A DNA stretch of 54,225 nucleotides. Source: a virus. The stretch is from positions 1 through 54,225 of IMG/VR virus record IMGVR_UViG_3300047562_002142, one strand, 5' to 3'. Below the pieces are notes generated by a model. The model worked only from the letters and a program-made list of their open reading frames with translations. It was not told the DNA's origin and did no database searches. Positions 23,357 through 34,000 of the stretch are shown piece after piece (the first letter of the stretch is position 1; the number at the start of each line of letters is the position of its first letter). The position numbers and the translations under genes are program-made.

Positions 23357-23364
23357 TATAAATA
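23357..23364 (+). promoter_or_regulatory. perfect late promoter of the homing endonuclease
   Basis: TATAAATA lies 29 nt before the ATG at 23393 and inside the loop of the leader hairpin. Late transcripts would begin a few nucleotides downstream, after the 5' arm. Confidence 0.75.
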
Positions 23365-23392
23365 TTAGTGCGGTTAACTAAAGGATAGTTTT

Positions 23393-24370
23393 ATGAATCA
23401 TTTAAAAATTTATTGTAACCTTATAAGAAAAGCAGAAAAAAGAGGTTATACTAAAAAGAAAGCAAAAGAATTAAATTTATATGTGGAAGCGCATCATGTG
23501 TTTCCTGTTAGCATCTTTGGGAAAAATAAAAGAATAGTACATCTAACAGCAAGAGAACATTACATTGCCCATGTTTTATTAGAAAGAATTTGCATTAATA
23601 GGTATGGAAGAAATCATAGAAATACCAAAAAGATGACAAATGCTCATGTCATAATGGGAGGAAGGGGAAAGTATCGAAATTCTCATCTATACGAAAATAC
23701 TAAAAAACGATATAGCGAAGATAGAACTGGAGTTCCGATGAAAGAATGTTCAAAGCAAAAATTAAGAGAAAAGAATTTAGGGAGAAAACATCCCCCAGAG
23801 TTGGTAGAACAAATAGCACAAAAAATTAGAGGACAAAAAAGAACACCAGAACAAAGATCTAGAATGTCAAGGGCACAAAAAGGCATATCTAAAAGCACAT
23901 TAAAAGTAAAAAATGAAGATTTTAGAAATAAATTTATAGAAATAGTGAATAGTTCATTAACAAAAACAGAAATTATTAAAAAATTAGGGATGAAACCAAC
24001 AAGTAAGAGTAGTTTTGTTCTAATAGACAAGTGGGCAAAATATTTAAATCTTGATATGAGTCATCTAATAGGGAACGCAGTAAATATAGGAAGAAAGCGC
24101 AGTGAAGAATCAAAACGAAAACAGGGGATGAAAATACGAGGAAGAAAACATACACAAGAACATAACAAAAAAATAAAATTATCCAATTGCAAATATGTAT
24201 ATACTTTTATTTCTCCAGAAGGAATTGTCACAGAAACTGTGTTTTGTGAAGATTTTTGTGCTAGAAATAATTTAAATTCCTGCAAAATTAGAGAGGTCTC
24301 TAGGGGAGTTAGATTACACCATAAAGGATGGAAAGTGACTAGAAGACCAAGAATAGATGAAGATAAATAA
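23393..24370 (+). CDS. free-standing HNH homing endonuclease with NUMOD modules
   Basis: This 325-aa protein has an HNH site around residues 33-60: EAHHVFPVSIFGKNKRIVHL, then TAREHYIAHVLL (H34-H35, N45 and H56/H60 are candidates). Two lysine-rich NUMOD3-like DNA-binding stretches follow (GRKHPPELVEQI to about 165, and RKRSEESKRKQGMK to about 262), and a C-terminal segment ending RLHHKGWKVTRR is like the repeats of intron-encoded nucleases. Such enzymes cut specific DNA to spread their own gene or a neighbouring intron. It lies 863 nt after an intron-bearing tRNA and just before a giant fibre gene. The length and motifs look intact. Its cleavage site is unknown. Confidence 0.88.
   Translation: MNHLKIYCNLIRKAEKRGYTKKKAKELNLYVEAHHVFPVSIFGKNKRIVHLTAREHYIAHVLLERICINRYGRNHRNTKKMTNAHVIMGGRGKYRNSHLYENTKKRYSEDRTGVPMKECSKQKLREKNLGRKHPPELVEQIAQKIRGQKRTPEQRSRMSRAQKGISKSTLKVKNEDFRNKFIEIVNSSLTKTEIIKKLGMKPTSKSSFVLIDKWAKYLNLDMSHLIGNAVNIGRKRSEESKRKQGMKIRGRKHTQEHNKKIKLSNCKYVYTFISPEGIVTETVFCEDFCARNNLNSCKIREVSRGVRLHHKGWKVTRRPRIDEDK
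24362..24369 (+). promoter_or_regulatory. late promoter (giant fibre gene)
   Basis: GATAAATA lies 29 nt before the start at 24399 and overlaps the endonuclease stop codon. Confidence 0.5.
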
Positions 24371-24398
24371 GTAATAAAGAACTTATTGCGATAATAAG

Positions 24399-27300
24399 AT
24401 GGGTTTGTCACGATTAGAAAATTTTCTTCGTTCAATCAGAGGAAATGTAATTCATGTTGACGGAAATGCATTAGATGCTACTGATTCCATTGAGAATGAC
24501 GGCACTAGTCCGGCACGTCCATTCAAAACAATCCAGCGTGCTTTGGTAGAGGCTTCCAGATTTTCCTATAGAACTGGATTCAATAACGACACATTCGCAA
24601 ACACCACAATTCTCTTGTATCCAGGAGAACATATAGTCGATAATCGTCCTGGATGGATTCCTCTGTCCGGGTCATCATTCCTCAAAAGAGATGGGGAAAC
24701 CTCAAATGACTTTTATCAGTTTGATTTACAGACGAACTTTGATATTACATCGGACAATAATGCTCTTTATAAATTCAACTCAGTTCACGGTGGAGTTTTT
24801 CTCCCAAGGGGAGTTTCTCTGGTTGGACAAGATTTGCGTAAAGTCAAAATAAGACCCAAATATGTTCCAGACCCAAAAAACGATAATATAGAAAGGTCTG
24901 CTATTTTCAGAGTTACTGGTGCATGTTACTTGTGGCAAATGTCTATCTTTGATGCAAACCCAAATGGAGTTTGCTATAAAGACTACAACAATAACACATT
25001 TGTTCCTAATTTCTCACATAATAAACTAACAGCATTTGAATATGCTGATGGTGTTAATCCAGTAGTAATCAATGATATATACAATAATTATTCTACTGAT
25101 AGAACCGACCTAGAGATCTACTACCAGAAGATTGGTCTTGCTTATGGGCCTTCGGCAGGAGAAAAAGAAATACCAAATGACTATCCAAATGTCGTAGACA
25201 TAGAACCAAAAATTGACGAATACCGAATTGTTGGTTCTCGGGGACAAGAAGTAGGAATTACAAGTATTCGTGCTGGCGATGGTCTTGGTGGTGGTGATAG
25301 AACAGAGATTACAGTAACATTAGCAGAAAGTGTTACTGGATTGGATGTAGATACTCCAATTCGCATCAATGGAGTTGGAATCAGTACTTTCGCAGGACAA
25401 TATGTAGTCAAAGAAGTTGTTAGTGATACAGAAATTAAATATGCAACTTCTTTTGCCCCTCCAGTTGGTAATGATTCTATCGTCGGACAAGGAACTCTTA
25501 ACATTGTTGTAGATACTGTTACATCAGCATCTCCTTATATTTTCAACTGTTCTCTAAGATCTGTTTATGGTCTTTGTGGTCTTCATGCAGATGGAAGTGT
25601 TGTAAATGGATTTAAGAGCATGGTAGTTGCTCAATTTACCGGCATTTCTCTACAGAAAGATAATAATGCATTTGTGAAATATGATCCAACTTCTAATAGT
25701 TATATTGATACTAATGATGTAATAAACATTTATTCTGATTCTCTTGCGAGATATAGACCTTCTTATGAGTCTTACCATATTAAGGCAAGTAATAATGCAT
25801 TTATTCAATGTGTATCAATTTTTGCAATTGGATATGCACAGCACTTTGAGGCAGTCAGTGGTGGCGATATGTCCATCACCAACTCCAACTCAAACTTTGG
25901 CGCAAAGTCATTGGTTTCTAGAGGATTCAGAGACGAAAAGTTTATCAGAGACGACCTGGGATATATCAGTCATATTATACCACCAAAAGAAATAACAGCA
26001 CCAGAAATCACAATTGAATTTGATGCTATTGATGTCTCAAAAACATTTAATGTTGGAGTTGATACAAAACTTTATCTTTATAATCAAACTAATGAAAATT
26101 CAAAACCATTCAATGTTATTGATGGTTATAGAATCGGTGCAAAGCGGAACGATCAACTGAATGTTGTTTTGTCCAATTCTGGTATTTCAACAACATATTC
26201 CGCAACTATTGTAATGGATGGTTCTGATGGAACCACATACCAAAAAGAATATAATGTTGCAAAAAGTGATGGGAGCAATGCTATCGCATCAAATACAATT
26301 ACTTTAACAGAAGACCACGAATTTATCAATGGAGAAACTGTAAGAATCATCAGTGAAACAGGAGAACTACCTGATGGACTAGATCACAATACAGTTTATT
26401 ATGTGATTACTAATTCAACAGCAACTACTATTGGTGATAATCAAATACGCCTTGCTAGTTCATTGAATGATGCACGAAATGGAATTTCTGCTTCTTCTGC
26501 TGTAGATATATTTACTCAAAAAACAGCAAATTTAAAAGTAGTCAGTAGAGTTTCTGATAAATCATCTGGCGATATTGGACATCCTATTCAATATGATTCT
26601 AGTAATAGTCAGTGGTATTTGACTGTTAATTCTGGTAATGCAATATATAATGCAATTTCTTCTTCTGGTATTTCAGTAAGTCCAAGAACTTATTTTACAA
26701 GAGTCCCAGATACAAGAAATCTAGAAGATACGCTCTATAAGTTTAGATATGTTATTCCAAGTGATTCTCCAATAAAAGCAAGACCTCCACTTGATGGATA
26801 TATTATTCAAGATTCCACCTCCTTGATTTCCAGTACTGATGAGATAGAACTTCAGTATAGTCCAGATAATACAACCAAATTATTATCCAATTCATCTCAA
26901 CTCAGAAGCACCAGGTTTATTTCTAATGCTTCTTGGGTTGGTTCAGTTGCAACTATTGAAACTGAACTTCCTCATAATCTTTCTGTAGGATCTCAGGTAG
27001 AAGTATTAAATGTATTAAGTTCAAATAATACCAGTGGACTATCTACTTCTGGTTATAATGGAACTTATACTATAACTTCAATTCCAAGTAGAAGGAAATT
27101 TTCTTATGCTTTGATTGGTGATCCTGGAACTTTCTTGGATAATAATTCAATAAGAAATACTTCACTTCCATATTATAATCGCAAAAAACTTCCTGGAACT
27201 TATATTGTTTATAGAACAGAACAAGTCCAAGAATATATTCAAAATCAACAAGATGGAATTTATCATCTATCCGTTATTAATTCTTCAAATAAACCCAATG

Positions 27301-29840
27301 TTGCACCATTTGAAGATGTTAGATTATCCCAACCAGTACAATATTTCTATCCACAACTTGATAGGGATAATGTAATTTCCGATCCATTACCATCAAAAAG
27401 TTTTGCTCTCCCAGACCCAATCGGTCAAGTTGTAGTCAATGACCCACAGAAGAGTATAACCAGAGAGAGTTTAGATCAACTCTTAGTTGAAAATAGAGTT
27501 GGTTTTGGTATTACTTTTATTATCAGTAATCCAACCGGCACAGCACATACTTTCTATACTAATATAGATCATGGATTAAATCCAATTACTGGAGTAACAA
27601 CTACTGGTGATGGTTTTGCATATGGAACTACTGGTACAGTTGAGACGTTATATAATGCCGAACTATCGGGTGGATCTGGTGAAGGTGCTTCTGCAGTTAT
27701 TAAAATCAACCCATCTGGGCAAATTACTGATATTGAAATTAGTAATGGTGGTAGTGGATATGAAGTTGGAGATACACTGACTGTTGTAGGTGTTGCTACA
27801 ACCAATGGCCATATTCCAGAAACTGTTACAGTATCCTCAATTTATGATCACACGAATGAAGTTATTTCTCTATTTGGAATTTCTAATGAGAATTATACCC
27901 AATACAATGATCTGTACAGAATAAGTTCTGTACCATCAAGCAGAGAAATTGTAGTATCTTCCGCAGGTTCTATTACTTCTCCTTCAATAACAGGAATTGG
28001 AGTTAGTATAACTTCGAATTCAAATTCTTATTTGACTGGAAAATCTCTAATAGCAAGTCCTTTTAGTTATAATAATATAACAGGAATTGCTACTGCAGGT
28101 TTTTCCACTGCACACGGACTTTCTGTTTCTGATAAAGTAAAAATATCTGGTGCGGATTCTTCACTGTATAATGGAGATTTCTTGGTCTCCAAAGTAAATT
28201 CTTTAACTTCTATTAACCTAGATATTGGGTTTAGCGATTCCTCTCCAGCAACAACAGGAACTATCATTATTCATCCTTATGGTTATAGTTCTAAAGGTGG
28301 AAACAATACTGGAAGAGAAGAAGAGCGAATCGTAGAACAATATGCCGGAATTACTACAATTACATCAGCAGCAATTAGTGCAACGGCGACATCAATTTCA
28401 ATCACATCTATTGATTCTACTGGATTAAAAATTGGAGATTATATCCAAGTTGATGATGAGATTATGAGAATTAGTCAAACTGTTAATGGAAATCCAGTTT
28501 CTATATTCAGAGGATTATTAGGAACTCGTAATTCTGCTCACGCTTCCGGTTCTGTTGTTAGAAAAATACATCCATATCCAATAGAATTCCGCAGACATTC
28601 TATTCTTCGTGCTTCTGGTCATACTTTTGAGTATGTCGGATTCGGCCCTGGTAATTATTCTAATGCATTCCCAGATCGCCAAGATCGTCAAATTACAGAA
28701 CAGGAAGAGTTATTATCGCAATCATTCAAAGTTGATGGTGGTATTAATGTTTATACTGGAATGAATAATGATGGCGATTTTTATATTGGAAACAAGAGAG
28801 TAAGTTCTGCTACAGGACAAGAAGATGTATTTGATGCTCCAGTTCCTTCTGTTCGTGGAGAAGAAATCTTTGTAGAAACTGGAACTGCTGCTGCTATTAA
28901 CATAGTTAATACAGAAAATATCAATGTAACTCGTTCTATTAGAGTAGAAGGAGGTAAAGGTGGAAATAATGTTTCTGAATTTAATGGCCCAGTTGTCTTT
29001 AATGATAAAATAACTTCTAATTCTTCACGCGGAATTGAAGCTAATTCTTTATATCTACAAGGAGACGCCACAATATCCAGGAAATATACTGTTGGTATTT
29101 CAACTCCAATTATTTCTGGTAATGCCGGAGATGCTGAATATTATTCAAGACCAGATGATGGCGGACATTTAGGATGGGTTTATACTACCAATAATGAGTG
29201 GAGAAAATTTGGCCCAATTCAGAACAGTAGTGGTCAATATGATGGCGTTTGGACTGGAACTTTCTCCGGTGATGGGTCTGGATTATCTGGATTAGAATCA
29301 ACCTGGATCGTCCAACCTGGAGTTGGAATTTATACTGGTTCTAATGTAGGAATTGGAACTACAGCAAAATCAAATGCAAAATTATCAGTAACTGGTAGAA
29401 CTTTCATTGATGGTCTACTTAATGTAACAGAAATTATTGAAAAGGCAACGATTGTTACAATTGATTGGCCAGACTTCGATAACTTTGAGAATTCAATTGA
29501 TATTCCAATTTACTTGGGGGATAATAATGTCTATTATTATACTAAAAATGTTTCTACTAATTGGACTTTAAATTTCACCGGATATTCTGATGGAACAACT
29601 TTAAATCAATTGCTAGATGTTGGTGATTCTATCACGGTTGCTTTCTTAGCAACAATTGGCAATTCATCACACTATAACATTGGTGTTAAAATTGATGGAA
29701 ATACTGTTACGCCAAAATGGTTTGGTGGAATTGCTCCAACTTTCGGCAACGCAAATAGTATAGATAGTTATACTTATGTTATTATAAAAACAGCAGATAA
29801 TACATTTACTGTTTTAGCATCACAATCACAATACGTATAA
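24399..29840 (+). CDS. giant virion protein (1813 aa) with pectate-lyase-like N-terminal region
   Basis: The N-terminal part reads LRSIRGNVIHVDGNALDATD and SPARPFKTIQRALVEASRFS (about residues 11-62), the start pattern of a right-handed beta-helix of the DUF1565/pectate-lyase type, with helix-like segments to about 520. The middle is beta-rich with SGYEVGDTLTV-like repeats. NVGIGTTAKSNAKLSVTGR begins the shaft near 1645, and the last 110 residues (IDWPDFDNFENSIDIPIYLG, GDSITVAFLATIG, KWFGGIAPTFGNANSIDSYT) form a domain I have seen at many cyanophage fibre ends. It is probably a major fibre or baseplate appendage and has no obvious T4 counterpart. Enzyme activity is not implied. Confidence 0.65.
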   Translation: MGLSRLENFLRSIRGNVIHVDGNALDATDSIENDGTSPARPFKTIQRALVEASRFSYRTGFNNDTFANTTILLYPGEHIVDNRPGWIPLSGSSFLKRDGETSNDFYQFDLQTNFDITSDNNALYKFNSVHGGVFLPRGVSLVGQDLRKVKIRPKYVPDPKNDNIERSAIFRVTGACYLWQMSIFDANPNGVCYKDYNNNTFVPNFSHNKLTAFEYADGVNPVVINDIYNNYSTDRTDLEIYYQKIGLAYGPSAGEKEIPNDYPNVVDIEPKIDEYRIVGSRGQEVGITSIRAGDGLGGGDRTEITVTLAESVTGLDVDTPIRINGVGISTFAGQYVVKEVVSDTEIKYATSFAPPVGNDSIVGQGTLNIVVDTVTSASPYIFNCSLRSVYGLCGLHADGSVVNGFKSMVVAQFTGISLQKDNNAFVKYDPTSNSYIDTNDVINIYSDSLARYRPSYESYHIKASNNAFIQCVSIFAIGYAQHFEAVSGGDMSITNSNSNFGAKSLVSRGFRDEKFIRDDLGYISHIIPPKEITAPEITIEFDAIDVSKTFNVGVDTKLYLYNQTNENSKPFNVIDGYRIGAKRNDQLNVVLSNSGISTTYSATIVMDGSDGTTYQKEYNVAKSDGSNAIASNTITLTEDHEFINGETVRIISETGELPDGLDHNTVYYVITNSTATTIGDNQIRLASSLNDARNGISASSAVDIFTQKTANLKVVSRVSDKSSGDIGHPIQYDSSNSQWYLTVNSGNAIYNAISSSGISVSPRTYFTRVPDTRNLEDTLYKFRYVIPSDSPIKARPPLDGYIIQDSTSLISSTDEIELQYSPDNTTKLLSNSSQLRSTRFISNASWVGSVATIETELPHNLSVGSQVEVLNVLSSNNTSGLSTSGYNGTYTITSIPSRRKFSYALIGDPGTFLDNNSIRNTSLPYYNRKKLPGTYIVYRTEQVQEYIQNQQDGIYHLSVINSSNKPNVAPFEDVRLSQPVQYFYPQLDRDNVISDPLPSKSFALPDPIGQVVVNDPQKSITRESLDQLLVENRVGFGITFIISNPTGTAHTFYTNIDHGLNPITGVTTTGDGFAYGTTGTVETLYNAELSGGSGEGASAVIKINPSGQITDIEISNGGSGYEVGDTLTVVGVATTNGHIPETVTVSSIYDHTNEVISLFGISNENYTQYNDLYRISSVPSSREIVVSSAGSITSPSITGIGVSITSNSNSYLTGKSLIASPFSYNNITGIATAGFSTAHGLSVSDKVKISGADSSLYNGDFLVSKVNSLTSINLDIGFSDSSPATTGTIIIHPYGYSSKGGNNTGREEERIVEQYAGITTITSAAISATATSISITSIDSTGLKIGDYIQVDDEIMRISQTVNGNPVSIFRGLLGTRNSAHASGSVVRKIHPYPIEFRRHSILRASGHTFEYVGFGPGNYSNAFPDRQDRQITEQEELLSQSFKVDGGINVYTGMNNDGDFYIGNKRVSSATGQEDVFDAPVPSVRGEEIFVETGTAAAINIVNTENINVTRSIRVEGGKGGNNVSEFNGPVVFNDKITSNSSRGIEANSLYLQGDATISRKYTVGISTPIISGNAGDAEYYSRPDDGGHLGWVYTTNNEWRKFGPIQNSSGQYDGVWTGTFSGDGSGLSGLESTWIVQPGVGIYTGSNVGIGTTAKSNAKLSVTGRTFIDGLLNVTEIIEKATIVTIDWPDFDNFENSIDIPIYLGDNNVYYYTKNVSTNWTLNFTGYSDGTTLNQLLDVGDSITVAFLATIGNSSHYNIGVKIDGNTVTPKWFGGIAPTFGNANSIDSYTYVIIKTADNTFTVLASQSQYV

Positions 29841-29846
29841 TCAAAG

Positions 29847-31034
29847 ATGCCGATACTAGGAGCGATTGGTAATGCATCAGAATATGCTTATAGACCCAAC
29901 ATAAGCGAAATCCCTGATTTTTTTGATTGGGTAGATGTATTTGACGCAACACCTGGAGACACATATTACTCTGGGTATGCTAAAATTACTGGAATTAAGA
30001 GTATTCTGAGAATTTCAATTACTGATGGATATTCTTATTCTACCACCGGCAATGTATTTGATAATGGACAAACAGTTACTTTTGATAATGATAGAGCATA
30101 TGAGGCAACATTTGATGAATACTCAGATCCAAATAATCGTTTCACTACTTCTCCAGGGACAATCACAAATAATCAATCAGTCAATATAAAATTAACTACA
30201 AATTTGACTCCAGAATTACCAAAAACTTCTTTTGATGCGAATCGTTTTGTATTTAACGATTTTAATCCAAGATTTGGTTCTGTATATGAACCTGTAGATC
30301 CTTTTGTTGGTGATTATAATACTGTCTACGAACCAATAGTATCCGTTGGAAAAACGACACAAAATTGGATTGTAAGGACAGCAACTCTTGACGAAACACC
30401 AAATTCTTTTGAGTTTACAAATCTATTAAATCAGACTACATCAACAATTAGTACTAGCAATTATGTAACCATCTCTGGATTAAATCCTTATTATAAATTT
30501 GGTGCAAATATTACCGAAGGTTCTTTTAGTGGAATTATAGTTGATGAAAAAGTTGCATTAACATCAACTCAGGTTCATAATGGAAGTATAGTAAAATTGC
30601 AAACAATATCGTCAGATAATTTTAATACACCAAAAGATGTTGGTGTTAGAGTAGGAACATTTACGACAACTTGGAATGTTAAGACAGAAGTAGAAAATCT
30701 TAATGTTACATTTACACCATCAGATTTTGAGAATCAGAATTTTCGTAAATTAAATGAAATTTGCATTAGTAATCAAATTACTGTTTCTGAATTAAGTTTA
30801 AATTCATCATTACCAGTTACAATTATATCAAGTGGAGCACAATATCAAATAGAAAGAGAAGGTATAATAGTTAAATCTTTTGATGATGAACCAATAGAGG
30901 TAATTAATGAAGATAAAATAAGTCTTAGAATAACTGCATCATCTTCTTATGATACTACAGTGTCTGCAATATTAAAAATTGGAAATTCGTTCACTGAAAC
31001 TTGGGAAGTAAAAACAAGAGTGGAACCAGATTGA
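29847..31034 (+). CDS. virion protein with Ig-like repeats
   Basis: This 395-aa protein starts 6 nt after the previous stop. Repeated strands end in a W-x-V-K/R-T pattern: TTQNWIVRTA (about residue 170), TTTWNVKTE (about 270) and TETWEVKTR (about 385). Between them are roughly 100-residue units with SNYVTISGLNPYYKF, then EKVALTSTQVHNG-like segments, consistent with Ig-like beta-sandwich repeats. These are common decorations of phage tails and heads. The N-terminus, MPILGAIGNASEYAYRPNIS, may anchor it to the preceding fibre. Function is inferred. Confidence 0.6.
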   Translation: MPILGAIGNASEYAYRPNISEIPDFFDWVDVFDATPGDTYYSGYAKITGIKSILRISITDGYSYSTTGNVFDNGQTVTFDNDRAYEATFDEYSDPNNRFTTSPGTITNNQSVNIKLTTNLTPELPKTSFDANRFVFNDFNPRFGSVYEPVDPFVGDYNTVYEPIVSVGKTTQNWIVRTATLDETPNSFEFTNLLNQTTSTISTSNYVTISGLNPYYKFGANITEGSFSGIIVDEKVALTSTQVHNGSIVKLQTISSDNFNTPKDVGVRVGTFTTTWNVKTEVENLNVTFTPSDFENQNFRKLNEICISNQITVSELSLNSSLPVTIISSGAQYQIEREGIIVKSFDDEPIEVINEDKISLRITASSSYDTTVSAILKIGNSFTETWEVKTRVEPD

Positions 31035-31045
31035 CCTTTTAAAGT

Positions 31046-31053
31046 TATAAATA
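31046..31053 (+). promoter_or_regulatory. late promoter (fibre gene)
   Basis: A perfect TATAAATA, 40 nt before the start at 31093, in a 58-nt gap. A GGGAG ribosome-binding site is also present before the ATG. Confidence 0.7.
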
Positions 31054-31092
31054 ATAAGAAAAAGAGGGGATAGTGAACCTCTAGGGAGACAA

Positions 31093-34000
31093 ATGGCAAT
31101 TCAAAAGAATTTTGTTGTTCGTCATGGTATTGAAGTTGCAGAAAATTTAATATATACTGAAGGGCAATCTGTTGGTATTGGGACGACATCCCCAGATTAC
31201 CTCTTATCAGTTGGTGGTAATTTATCTCTGTCTGGTGGTTTTTATGTTCCAACAGAAAATGCTCTTGTTAAGATTGCTGCAGGTATTGTATCCAACACTT
31301 CACTTGATGTAATATCTGGTATTGATACAAGTAGTCTTCTGGTTGGAGATTATTTGGTTGACTTGGGCGGAACATATATTCAAAGCGATACTAGAGTAAC
31401 TGGAATTGGGAGCAGTTCACTAACAATACTTCCAAATCACACCAATTCTTCTGGTTTAGCAACAACCGTATTTATTTTTTCTAGGTACAAAGAATCTGGT
31501 AAACTAGGTGATGTATTAATATCACAAGGAAATGGATTACCTCCAATTTGGGATATTCCAATTGCATCTGCAGCAACAACATCTACGAATGTAATTGGTG
31601 GTATTGCATCAGTAACTCAATTAAATGTATCTGGAGTAAGTACATTAGGATTTGTAACAGCAACAGATATTAATGTTTCTGGCGCTGTTACTGCTATAAA
31701 CTTTTATGGAAATCTAACTGGTACAGCAACAACATCTACTGATGTAATTGGTGGGATTGTATCAGTAACTACTGGTATATTTTCTGGTTCAACTTCAAGT
31801 GAACTAGTAAGAATTACTCAAACAGGTTCTGGTAATGCGCTAAAAGTTGAAGATAGTGCAAACCCAGATTCCACTTCATTTATTATTGATAATAGTGGTA
31901 AAGTTGGCATTAAAACCAGCCAACCAAATTATGACCTTGATATTAGAGGAACAACTTTATTTGGTGGGTCAGTATATCTTGCAGGTGGACAATTAACAAC
32001 CAGAGTTGGTATTCTTTCAGGTGATAATAGAAGTATTATCAGTGGAATTGATACAACCGGAATTGAGATTTCTGACTTTGTTGATGATGAAGGAACATTA
32101 ATTTCAGAAGGAACGGTAGTTACTTCTGTTGGTATTAATTCCATTGGAATATCAAGGAACCACGGTCAAATTGATGGTCTCCAAGAAGTTGAAATTTTTA
32201 TCACAAGAGAATTTTATGCTGGACTTGAGGGAGAAGTATTAGTTTCAAGAGGTTCTGGTTTACCTCCTAATTGGTCTTCAGCATCAAATGCAGCGATACG
32301 AAACATAAGTACAACAACTACTTATTATCCAACATTCGTAGAAAATTCTGGGTTCCAACCTATTAGTATTGCAAAAAGTGAATTACTTTTTGTCCCAGAC
32401 CCAGGAAATCTTGGTATTGGTTCTACATCTCCAACAGAAAGATTGGATGTTGGTGGAAACATCAAAGTTTCCGGTAGTATCAGTGTTGGAACTACTGCAA
32501 CAATTGGATTTGTAACAGCAACAAATGCTAATGTATCTGGCACTGCAACTGTTGGTGTACTTTCCGCAACAAATGCAAATATTGGTATACTTACAGCAAC
32601 AACAGTTGATGCAATATCATATCTTGGAAATGCAGCAGCAGTTACTGGAATCGTCACGCAACTTACAGCAGGCACTGGTATTAGGTTGTCTTCCACTCAA
32701 TCAGAAGGGAAAGGTTCTGTTAGAATTGATTCTTATTTCCCAATTGGAAAGACAATTTTTGTAACTCAAAATGGTAGTGATTCTAATGGTGGTCTCACAG
32801 AAAGCGATTCTAAGAGAACAATTAAAGCAGCAGCAGCAATTGCTTTCCCTGGAGATACAATCAAGGTTTATCCTGGAGTTTATGTCGAAGAAAACCCAAT
32901 CTATCTTTCTAAACGAGTTGCAGTTGAAGGAACAGAACTTCGTAACTGTGTTGTAACTCCAAAATACCTTGATAGAGATTTATTCTATGTTAATAACAGT
33001 TGTCACATTACAGATTTGAGTTTTATTGGTAATACAATGACTGATGGTGCTGCGATTGTAGCACTACAACCACTTGCAGGTGTATCAACTGATAGATATT
33101 TTGATGCTGCAAGAATGATTCGTTATAACTTAGATTATATCGCAAAAGAGTCTGTTGGTTTCTTAACTAGTACTCAATATATTGGTGCAGGTAGAACTCA
33201 AGTAAGCGACCCAGTTTTTCAGGTAGTTGATGGTGAAGGAAGTCCAGTAGATCCTTCAAACTGTAGCGACGACATCAAAGACATACTGAAGTGTGTAATA
33301 CACGACATCACAAGAGGAGGAAACCTCAAATGTGTTGGTGCTGGTTTATCTTATTATAGTGATGGTGCTTTAGTTCATATTGGTGGTACTGATGTAAATG
33401 GATATAGTGTAAAGGATGCGACTATTGATACAATAAAATATGCGGCAGGTATTGCAAGAGCGGTTATTAATAACTCAACTTGGGGAAGTCAACCAGTTGG
33501 TCTAGGAACTACAGTCACAGATGCAACTTATGATAATACCACTGGAGTTACAACAATCACCGCATCAAATCACGGTCTTGCAGAAAATGATGCTGTTAAG
33601 ATTGTTGGATTAGGATTTACTTGTCCTTCTGGTCCCGGTATTGTTACTTATCCAAGTGGAAATCTGGGATATATCTTCAATGTAAAATCAGTACCAAATC
33701 CAAATACTTTCGAGGTTGTTGTTGGACAATCAACTCTTCCACATACTTATGTTTCTGGTGGAACAGTACAGAAATATGGTAATTTCCAAAATGAATTTAC
33801 CCAAGTAAAAGACCTTTCTATCCAAGTAGACCCACTGACTGGATTTAACAATGCAATTGATGGATGTGCTAATGTTGTTTCCGCAATCTACTCTTGTGTT
33901 GGAGTTGTAACTACAATACTAGATCAAGGACTTTCTGTTCTTGGTGCTGGAATCAATACAACATTCCCAGGAAACTCCGGTATTGGATTTACCACTATTA

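Larger units (their letters stand above)
23302..23384 (+). promoter_or_regulatory. long leader hairpin covering the endonuclease ribosome-binding site
   Basis: CCTTAGTTGACCGCA (23302-23316) can pair with TGCGGTTAACTAAAGG (23369-23384), with one bulge and one G-T pair. The second arm includes AAAGG, the likely Shine-Dalgarno of the ATG at 23393. A second hairpin and a late promoter are nested inside the loop. Readthrough RNA could hide the ribosome-binding site, whereas RNA started at 23357 would lack the first arm. Confidence 0.65.

Noticed and set aside
24399-26000. Pectate lyase enzyme activity for the 1813-aa protein
   Set aside because: Only the beta-helix pattern is visible; no catalytic residues were recognised and such folds are common as fibre scaffolds.
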